Positions 6,360 through 12,207 of a stretch of 12,207 bases of DNA are shown one piece after another. The notes beneath the pieces were generated by a model. It searched no databases, was not told the DNA's origin, and saw only the letters and a program-made list of their open reading frames with translations. Position 1 is the stretch's first letter. Each line of letters begins with the position of its first letter. The stretch is taken from the NCBI GenBank assembly GCA_016291995.1, contig JAEEZV010000042.1, forward strand, positions 1 through 12,207, in the 5' to 3' direction. The position numbers and the translations under genes were made by a program. This DNA comes from Caryophanales bacterium. GTDB taxonomy: Bacteria; Bacillota_I; Bacilli_A; RF39; UBA660.

Positions 6360-8015
6360 ATGTTTAGAAAGAAAGTTGAAGTTGTTGAGTTAAATAAGAA
6401 AGAAGAAAAGATAGTATTAGAGGAGAAACAATCTGCTTTAATACTTTTCTGGCGTCGTCATAGATTACTTATTTTCTTAACAGCTTTAATTTTATCTTTA
6501 ACAATAATCGCGATTGGAATAATTGCTTTTATCAAGAATGCGGGATTAAGTGAAGAACCAATCATAAAAGAAGTTGCTGTTGAAACATCTTTAAATGATT
6601 ATATGGCCAATGTTATTAGTAACGGAGCGATGACCGAAGCAGATGCTATTGATTATTTAAAGAAAAAAGGATTAATTAGTGGAACTGGTGAAGTTCTATT
6701 AGTAAAAACGGTAGAAAAAGATACATATAAGATTTTATATTATAGCGATGGAATGGCAATTAAATACGAAAATTCGGGAGATATTACTAAAGTTATGGCA
6801 CTAGAAGATGGATCTTATGGTATAAACGATGAAGGAATAATTAGTTCAAAAGCAAAAAGCAGTGATATTAAAGTAACTAAGGAAGAAGAATTTCCTTGGG
6901 GAAAAGTCAAGTATTACAATGATGGCGGGGCAACAGTTAGCAACGCTGATATTGATATATATGTAAGAAATAGTGCTGATATTGCTAAAGAATTTATATC
7001 TAGTGATAAGGTAACTTATGTTAAAGATAGTAAGACATTAGGAAATACGAAAATAACATATTATTACGACGGAACAATTGAAGTTGTCAAAGGCAATAAG
7101 AGTTATGTCTTAAGGAATGAAGCGGATATTAATATTAGTGGAAACGATGTAACATTTCCTAACAATAATGCTGGTGAAATAATTAAACATTCTGAAATGG
7201 CAGATGGAGTGGTAATCGATTACTATAGCGATGGCGGAGCAATAATTAGAAATGGCACTAACAATATTAGTGTTAGAAAGAGTAATAGTATTGTTATAAA
7301 AAATAACAAGATATATGAAATTGTTCCTAGTAAATATGTGAACGATAGTAAGAATACGGATAATGCAACATTCTATACAAATGGCGGGTCAGTTATTAAT
7401 TATGGCGGAAAAACTTATTATGTTCCGGAAAATAGTGATATTTTATACGATGAAGATGGTAATGTAAAAGAGATAAGAGGAAAGAAAGAAGAACTTACTA
7501 ACCGAAATAATGTTAGTGGAGAAGTACTTATTTTTGAAGAAACAGCCGTTATTAAAACCGATAAATATACAGCAATTGTTCCGGCAGATAGTGTAGTATT
7601 TGATAAAAATGGTAAGATTATAGATATCGATTCTTACGATGAAGAAAATGGTGTTAAGACCTTCGATATTACGAACAATACAAATGATAGATTAAATTAT
7701 CGTATTGTTATCGAGAGATCTAAAAGAACGACGGTTGATACGAAATATCTTAGATATCAACTTATAAATAAAGCAGGTTATGTAGAACCTTCTGTTTTGG
7801 ATAAAAAAATATGGCCAAATGATAATTTATATAAAGCATTTGGACTTAATTCAACAAATTATATTTTAGTGGATGGTTTACTTGAACCATATGATACCGA
7901 TAAGATAACACTTATGTTATGGGCTGATTATGATACGATACCAAATCCACAAATGAATAAATACTTTTATGGAACAATAAGAGTATATGGATGGACTGAA
8001 GAAACCAAATCATAA
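6360..8015 (+). CDS. Membrane-anchored repeat protein with C-terminal TasA/camelysin-like domain
   Basis: 551 residues. A charged cytoplasmic N-terminus (1-33, ending in an Arg/His-rich patch) precedes one membrane helix (about 36-58); no signal-peptidase site is apparent, so a type II anchor with the rest outside is likely. Residues 121-423 hold about six tandem repeats, each opening with a Tyr-Tyr-x-Asp-Gly-Gly-like core (at 127, 185, 234, 288, 338 and a degenerate copy at 392), followed by a beta-rich stretch with Val-Arg/Pro-x-Ser/Asn-x-Asp-Ile. Residues 431-547 (Phe-Asp-Ile-Thr-Asn-Asn-Thr to Gly-Thr-Ile-Arg-Val-Tyr-Gly-Trp) resemble the beta-sandwich of TasA/camelysin-like proteins. It starts 10 bp after sipW with AGGATGAT upstream. 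Position suggests it is the anchor or base of the surface structure formed with the next gene product, comparable in role, not in sequence, to TapA. Function is inferred. Confidence 0.8.
   Translation: MFRKKVEVVELNKKEEKIVLEEKQSALILFWRRHRLLIFLTALILSLTIIAIGIIAFIKNAGLSEEPIIKEVAVETSLNDYMANVISNGAMTEADAIDYLKKKGLISGTGEVLLVKTVEKDTYKILYYSDGMAIKYENSGDITKVMALEDGSYGINDEGIISSKAKSSDIKVTKEEEFPWGKVKYYNDGGATVSNADIDIYVRNSADIAKEFISSDKVTYVKDSKTLGNTKITYYYDGTIEVVKGNKSYVLRNEADINISGNDVTFPNNNAGEIIKHSEMADGVVIDYYSDGGAIIRNGTNNISVRKSNSIVIKNNKIYEIVPSKYVNDSKNTDNATFYTNGGSVINYGGKTYYVPENSDILYDEDGNVKEIRGKKEELTNRNNVSGEVLIFEETAVIKTDKYTAIVPADSVVFDKNGKIIDIDSYDEENGVKTFDITNNTNDRLNYRIVIERSKRTTVDTKYLRYQLINKAGYVEPSVLDKKIWPNDNLYKAFGLNSTNYILVDGLLEPYDTDKITLMLWADYDTIPNPQMNKYFYGTIRVYGWTEETKS
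6720..7628 (+). repeat. Coding region of about six tandem 50-58-residue protein repeats
   Basis: Repeat cores start near bases 6738, 6912, 7059, 7221, 7371 and 7533, at 49-58-codon spacing. The cores read YYSDG, YYNDGG, YYYDG, YYSDGG, FYTNGG and a degenerate Phe-Glu-Glu-Thr form. Similarity is at protein level and partial; nucleotide copies have diverged, which argues for old duplications rather than recent slippage. Confidence 0.75.
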
Positions 8016-8044
8016 ATATTAATTATTAGAAAAGAGGTGAAATA

Positions 8045-10204
8045 ATGAATGTAATAAAAGCTAAAAGAAACTATATTATTGCTTTGGCTCTTTTATTCGT
8101 GTTCGTATCACTTAGTGAAACTACGTATTCTTTATTTCTAACCTCTAATTCAACTGATGAGTTTACATATAATACAGGTACTTTGGATTTACAATTTGTC
8201 GAAGATGAAATGATTACTCTTCAGAATGTATTTCCAATGTTGGATAGTGATGGAATTAATTTAGAACCATATAAATTAGTAATTAAGAATACTGGTTCTT
8301 TAGCATATTTATTTGATTTGACAATGGCTTCTTCAACTGAAGAAGATGCAATTGATACGCGATACATTAAAGTTAAAGTAAATGAATATGCACCACATAC
8401 TTTATATGAAACAGCAAATGTACTTGCCAATGATGTAACAATATATCCTGGCGAAGAACTAACATTTAAAATTAATGTGTGGTTAGATTTAAATACACCT
8501 AACAAAGAACTTGGTAAAACATTTTCAGCTCAAGTTATAACAAAAGGCTCTAGTTTTTATAAGACATTAGATACAAGTGGAGCTAATAGTCCTATGTTAA
8601 CTAGTGACATGTTACCAATTTATTACAATGAAGATACATCTTCTTGGCATGTCGCTAATAAGAGCAATATCTTGAGTACAGAAACTTGGTATGATTATGA
8701 TAGTAGAATGTGGGCTAATAGTATTACACTTAAGAATGATGATAATAAATATATTTATGATATTACTAGAAATAATGATATTTTAGCAACGGATATGAAA
8801 TTTAATAATGGCAATTTAGTTATCGACGAAAAATATTTTGATACGAATATAGCTAATTATAGTGATAGATATATAACTAATATCTTTAGAATGAAAGTAA
8901 ATGCAGTATATAGTAATATTTATATTTTATCAAATGATAATATGACATACTACTACGACAATAGTAAAGAATGTTTTGTCTTTAAGATTGGAAATAGTTA
9001 TGTTACTTCTTCAAAATATACTTTAAAAGAAAATGAATGGTATATTCTTGGGTATAGTTACGATGGACAGACTGTAAGTTTTTATATAAATGGTGAAAAA
9101 TTATCGAGTGCTAGTATTTCTGGTACTATCGATTCAACTTCAACATTTAAGATAGGAACAGATAGTACAAAAAGAGAAATAACAGAGATTACAGTTGGCA
9201 ATATTTTGGTATATGATAGAATTTTATCTGATGAGGAAATAACAAGGAATTTCAGTATGAATATGTCAGTAATACTAGATGGACTTAAATCAGGATATGA
9301 AGAATTTATACCAATGACTTTAAAAGAATACTATTTATCTCGTGAAAGTGGTTTTGAAATAGATAATGATGATGTTTTAGATTATTATGTATGGATACCT
9401 AGATTTAAATACATGGTATGGAATGTTACTGGCGAAGCAGGAATAGATAGTTATGATGCTTATCACAAAGGAATAGGTATTATATTTGAAACTGATGCAG
9501 AAACAACAGGAGTTATTTATTGTGAAAATGACGTATGCTATAACAATGATTTAAAGGTTACAAAAGTAAATCAAATTGATAATGGCAAATATTATACTCA
9601 TCCAGCATTTACTGATGGTGATAACGAATTAAAGGGATTCTGGGTAAGTAAATATGAATTATCATTAAATGATAATACAATTGGTAGCAAATTGGATGCT
9701 AATGCATGGAATAATAATAGTGTGTCTAATTATATTAATAGCCTTACAAATATTGGCAACCATATGATAAAGAATACTGAATGGGGTGCTATTCTATATT
9801 TATCTCATTCAAAATATGGCTTGTGTGCTAAAAATAAATGCAGCGATATGGGTATTAATACAACTGATAAGAGCGGGGCAAACGATAAAGATACAACGAC
9901 AGGTAATAAGTACGGCATATATGATATGGCCGGTAGTTATAGTAATATTACAGCTAGTAAATACAATGATGAAGATTTATTCGATAACGAATATGAAATA
10001 TATACAGATACCTTTATTTTGGGAGATGCAACAAATGAAATATTACTAAAAGAAGGTATTTGGGATAATGCAAGTTATAGTAATATAGATAGTACTAACA
10101 AATGGATTATTCGTGGAGGATATAAAAATGGTGGTATGTTTGGAATGAGGGCTAGTGATGGACTAGCTAATCCAGATATATCTACCAGAATGGTAAAAAG
10201 ATAA
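8045..10204 (+). CDS. Secreted multidomain surface protein: SipW-type signal, TasA-like, LamG-like and FGE/C-type-lectin-like domains
   Basis: 719 residues. The N-terminus has basic residues, a hydrophobic core (about 10-23), then Thr-Tyr-Ser-Leu-Phe and Tyr-Asn-Thr-Gly-Thr-Leu-Asp-Leu (42-49), the pattern of SipW-dependent signal peptides (compare Ala-Tyr-Phe and Ala-Gly-Thr-Leu-Asp-Leu in TasA). A TasA/camelysin-like beta domain spans about 42-170. Residues about 210-402 look like a LamG/concanavalin-like domain, including Glu-Trp-Tyr-x-Leu-Gly-Tyr, Val-Ser-Phe-Tyr-Ile-Asn-Gly and the closing Val-Tyr-Asp-Arg-Ile-Leu-Ser-Asp-Glu-Glu-Ile (389-399). Residues about 447-719 fit the formylglycine-generating-enzyme/C-type-lectin fold: Tyr-Val-Trp-Ile-Pro-Arg (448-453), Gly-Phe-Trp-Val-Ser-Lys-Tyr-Glu (531-538), Asn-Thr-Glu-Trp-Gly-Ala (577-582), Gly-Ile-Tyr-Asp-Met-Ala-Gly (624-630) and Arg-Gly-Gly (690-692). 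Cys493/498 and Cys594/599 could form disulfides. It is probably an exported glycan or protein binder processed by the upstream SipW. GAGGTGA (8034-8040) precedes the ATG. Confidence 0.87.
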   Translation: MNVIKAKRNYIIALALLFVFVSLSETTYSLFLTSNSTDEFTYNTGTLDLQFVEDEMITLQNVFPMLDSDGINLEPYKLVIKNTGSLAYLFDLTMASSTEEDAIDTRYIKVKVNEYAPHTLYETANVLANDVTIYPGEELTFKINVWLDLNTPNKELGKTFSAQVITKGSSFYKTLDTSGANSPMLTSDMLPIYYNEDTSSWHVANKSNILSTETWYDYDSRMWANSITLKNDDNKYIYDITRNNDILATDMKFNNGNLVIDEKYFDTNIANYSDRYITNIFRMKVNAVYSNIYILSNDNMTYYYDNSKECFVFKIGNSYVTSSKYTLKENEWYILGYSYDGQTVSFYINGEKLSSASISGTIDSTSTFKIGTDSTKREITEITVGNILVYDRILSDEEITRNFSMNMSVILDGLKSGYEEFIPMTLKEYYLSRESGFEIDNDDVLDYYVWIPRFKYMVWNVTGEAGIDSYDAYHKGIGIIFETDAETTGVIYCENDVCYNNDLKVTKVNQIDNGKYYTHPAFTDGDNELKGFWVSKYELSLNDNTIGSKLDANAWNNNSVSNYINSLTNIGNHMIKNTEWGAILYLSHSKYGLCAKNKCSDMGINTTDKSGANDKDTTTGNKYGIYDMAGSYSNITASKYNDEDLFDNEYEIYTDTFILGDATNEILLKEGIWDNASYSNIDSTNKWIIRGGYKNGGMFGMRASDGLANPDISTRMVKR

Positions 10205-10214
10205 AAAAAGAAAA

Positions 10215-10221
10215 GGGTGAT
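10215..10221 (+). promoter_or_regulatory. Ribosome binding site of the GH31 gene
   Basis: GGGTGAT lies 5 nt before the ATG at 10227. An ATG at 10220 is out of frame and stops within seven codons. Confidence 0.7.
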
Positions 10222-10226
10222 GTGGC

Positions 10227-12207
10227 ATGGCAGATATTAGTTCATATTTTGTTAAGGACAGTAAAAAACTAATACCTAGTAACAAATATATTGTCAGAGG
10301 ACAATATTATCGTTTTAGTGTTTTAACGCCTAGACTTATTAGAATTGAATATAATAAAAGTGGTAATTTTGAAGATAGAGCTACATCACTTGTAGTAAAT
10401 AGAACGTTTAATGACTTTACTTATGGACGTATGGGTGAAGATCCAGGGTTAACTATTTCAACAGAATATTTTACACTTACATATATTAAAGAAGCTCCAA
10501 TATCTGGAAATAATATTAAAGTAACAGTTAATGGAACAGATCGTGTATGGTATCCAGGGCATAAAGAGATTAGAAATGTAGGTAGTATTAAGTATTCATT
10601 AGATGATTTAAATTCTAAATTAGAGTTAGATAAAGGATTATATTCGTTGGATGGATTTGTCTTGATTGATGACTCTAAAAATATGGTAATAGATAATGGA
10701 AAATTTGTTCCTAGAGAAGATACAGTAGATTTTTATTTATTCATATATCGTAGTGATTTAGGATTATGTTTACAAGATTATTTCGGTTTAACAGGATATC
10801 CACCAATGATACCTAGATATGCTCTTGGCTCATGGTGGTATAAGAACGATGTTTATAGTATGTATGGTATCGATGATGTAATTAAGAAATTTAATGATAA
10901 TAAGATACCAATATCAGTATTTTTACTTGGTAATTATTGGCATAACAATGTAGAAAACTATAGTTATGATAAATCGTTATTTGATGTGGCATATCTAAAT
11001 AAGTATTATCATGATAAAACACAAGAGTTTGGCCTTACAGTAGATCCATCATTACCAATATATAATGTTGATCCATTATATAATGAAGCAATTAAATATC
11101 TAGGATCAGCTGGTAACTATACTAGTTTTATGCCTTTTAGTAGTGATACAGTAATGACTTATGTAAGTCTAATAGCTAATAATTTATTAAATACAGGTAT
11201 TAAGATATTTAATATTGATTATAATAATCCCAAAGATAGAAATGGTTTATTCTTACTAAATCATTATCATTACGTTATAGCTAATGCTAGAGAAAGAGGC
11301 GTTATTTTATCACGTAATCCTGGCATTGCACCACATAGATATCCAGTTATATATAGTGGTAAAACAATGGTCAGTTGGGATACCTTAAAAGCAATTGCAC
11401 AGTATAACAACAGTGCTTCAAATATTGGAGTAAGTTGGCAGGCTCATGCAATAGGTGGATATTATGGTGGTATCGAGGAAGACGAATTATATATTAGATA
11501 TATTGAATTTGGAGTATTTAGTCCAATATTTATTCTAGCTGGAGATACTTCAAAGTATTATAAGAGAGAACCATGGAAATGGAATCAATTACATTTATCA
11601 GTAATAAGAGATTATATGCAACTTAGAAATAAATTAGTTCCATACATTTACAATGAGGCATATTTATATCATAAGTATGGTGTTCCGCTTGTTCAACCTT
11701 TATATTATAAGTATCCAAAAATATATGATGAACCAAATTATGTATTACAATATTTCTTTGGAAGTAAATTTTTAATTAGTCCAATAATTAAAAAGAAAAA
11801 TACTGAAATGAATAGAGTAGTACAACGTATTTTTATTCCACAAGGAGTATGGTATGATTATTCATCTGGTAAGAAGTTTGCAGGTAATAAGTATTATGTA
11901 AGTTTCTATAAAGATGAAGATTATCCAATATTTGTCAAAGAAGGATCAATTATTCCAATGTCTTTGGATAATGATACGAAAAATCCTAAAAACATGGAAG
12001 TACAAATATTCCCAGCAGAAAATGGACTATATGGTAGTTATGAATTATATGAAGATGATGGTATTGGTTTAGGAATAGGAAATGCTAATTATATCATAAC
12101 TAAAATGAATTTGGATAAAGTAGATGACGGATATAAATTTACTATTTCTAGAAAAGAAGGAAATTTCAATCTAGAAAACAGGAATTATGTTCTTCGTTTT
12201 AGAAATA
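10227..12207 (+). CDS. Glycoside hydrolase family 31 protein, probably catalytically impaired (3' end cut by window edge)
   Basis: 660 codons are visible; the frame is open at the right edge and little should be missing. There is no signal peptide, so it is probably cytoplasmic. GH31 architecture is clear: N-terminal beta domain (about 1-190), Pro-Arg-Tyr-Ala-Leu-Gly-x-Trp-Trp (206-214), TIM barrel, Gly-Val-Phe-Ser-Pro-Ile-Phe (429-435), Arg-Glu-Pro-Trp (447-450), Leu-Arg-x-Lys-Leu-Val-Pro-Tyr (468-475) and a C-terminal beta domain with Tyr-Glu-Asp-Asp-Gly (608-612). GH31 enzymes usually hydrolyse alpha-glucosides or alpha-xylosides. The nucleophile position appears kept (Asp331 in Asn-Ile-Asp-Tyr-Asn). 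The acid/base site, normally Gly-Asp-Thr, reads Gly-Lys379-Thr; His-Asp-Ile-Gly-Gly reads His-Ala408-Ile-Gly-Gly; Arg-Leu-His reads Ile-Leu-Ala438; the Asp-x-Asp-Trp-His site reads Gly235-Asn-Tyr-Trp-His. It may bind rather than cleave sugar. It is last in the SipW operon, 22 bp after the adhesin gene. Confidence 0.92.
   Translation, partial: MADISSYFVKDSKKLIPSNKYIVRGQYYRFSVLTPRLIRIEYNKSGNFEDRATSLVVNRTFNDFTYGRMGEDPGLTISTEYFTLTYIKEAPISGNNIKVTVNGTDRVWYPGHKEIRNVGSIKYSLDDLNSKLELDKGLYSLDGFVLIDDSKNMVIDNGKFVPREDTVDFYLFIYRSDLGLCLQDYFGLTGYPPMIPRYALGSWWYKNDVYSMYGIDDVIKKFNDNKIPISVFLLGNYWHNNVENYSYDKSLFDVAYLNKYYHDKTQEFGLTVDPSLPIYNVDPLYNEAIKYLGSAGNYTSFMPFSSDTVMTYVSLIANNLLNTGIKIFNIDYNNPKDRNGLFLLNHYHYVIANARERGVILSRNPGIAPHRYPVIYSGKTMVSWDTLKAIAQYNNSASNIGVSWQAHAIGGYYGGIEEDELYIRYIEFGVFSPIFILAGDTSKYYKREPWKWNQLHLSVIRDYMQLRNKLVPYIYNEAYLYHKYGVPLVQPLYYKYPKIYDEPNYVLQYFFGSKFLISPIIKKKNTEMNRVVQRIFIPQGVWYDYSSGKKFAGNKYYVSFYKDEDYPIFVKEGSIIPMSLDNDTKNPKNMEVQIFPAENGLYGSYELYEDDGIGLGIGNANYIITKMNLDKVDDGYKFTISRKEGNFNLENRNYVLRFRN

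Noticed and set aside
8016..8044. Possible terminator or promoter between the repeat protein and the adhesin
   Set aside because: No stable hairpin with a T tract and no -35/-10 pair at suitable spacing; the genes are better read as one operon.
9786..10049. Second + strand open frame inside the lectin-fold domain of the adhesin gene
   Set aside because: Out of frame with a well-supported gene, no ribosome binding site, and no recognisable product.
9383..10204. Diversity-generating retroelement target, suggested by the C-type-lectin-type fold at the protein C-terminus
   Set aside because: No reverse transcriptase, template repeat or near-duplicate of the 3' end is present in the window.
1..12207. 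Mycoplasma-type genetic code (TGA as Trp), suggested by the AT-richness
   Set aside because: Many conserved Trp are TGG and no in-frame TGA is found in any gene.
1..12207. CRISPR arrays, insertion sequences, tRNA or rRNA genes, phage genes
   Set aside because: No regularly spaced direct repeats, transposase, integrase or RNA gene signature was seen; intergenic gaps are too short to hold them.

Overview
The window looks like chromosomal DNA from a very AT-rich, Gram-positive-type bacterium of the Bacilli, probably an uncultured, gut-type lineage near the Erysipelotrichales or the Mollicutes-related groups. The evidence is strong A/T codon bias (mreD is about a quarter isoleucine, largely ATA), GGAGGTGA-type ribosome binding sites, an alpha/beta-type small acid-soluble spore protein, a SipW-type signal peptidase with a TasA/camelysin-like partner, and ThiI without a rhodanese domain. 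Tryptophan is TGG throughout and no TGA interrupts a gene, so this is the standard bacterial code, although none of the ten complete genes ends in TGA. The lineage is inferred; the spore gene argues for a spore-former.

All genes are on the + strand and tightly packed; the largest gap is about 120 bp. Region A (1-2490) holds an unrecognised protein with a weak transglutaminase-like signature, then mreC and mreD (cell elongation and cell-wall synthesis), ending at a hairpin terminator. Region B (2467-4007) holds thiI, whose -35 box lies in the loop of the preceding terminator, then the spore protein gene with its own terminator. The thiI-spore protein adjacency recalls thiI-sspA of Bacillus subtilis. 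Region C (4005-5608) is a two-gene unit: an unrecognised helical protein overlapping by 7 bp a putative heavy-metal permease with duplicated P-x-C motifs and a His/Cys-rich loop.

Region D (5633 to the right edge) is the most interesting. It is a four-gene operon: a SipW-type signal peptidase; a membrane-anchored protein with about six tandem repeats of roughly 50-58 residues (Tyr-Tyr-x-Asp-Gly-Gly core) and a TasA/camelysin-like C-terminal domain; a secreted protein with a SipW-dependent signal peptide, a TasA/camelysin-like domain, a LamG-like domain and a C-terminal domain of the formylglycine-generating-enzyme/C-type-lectin fold; and a glycoside hydrolase family 31 protein cut by the window edge. 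The last keeps the GH31 fold signatures and the probable nucleophile Asp, but appears to have lost the acid/base Asp (now Lys) and several sugar-binding residues, so it may be a pseudo-glycosidase. I infer that region D builds and processes a surface matrix or adhesin layer that binds glycans. This combination is the best candidate for an undescribed system here.

Three promoters (first gene, thiI, region C) share one layout: -35, 17-bp spacer, -10, then exactly 17 nt to the start codon. This predicts leaders of only about 11 nt and helps fix the starts.
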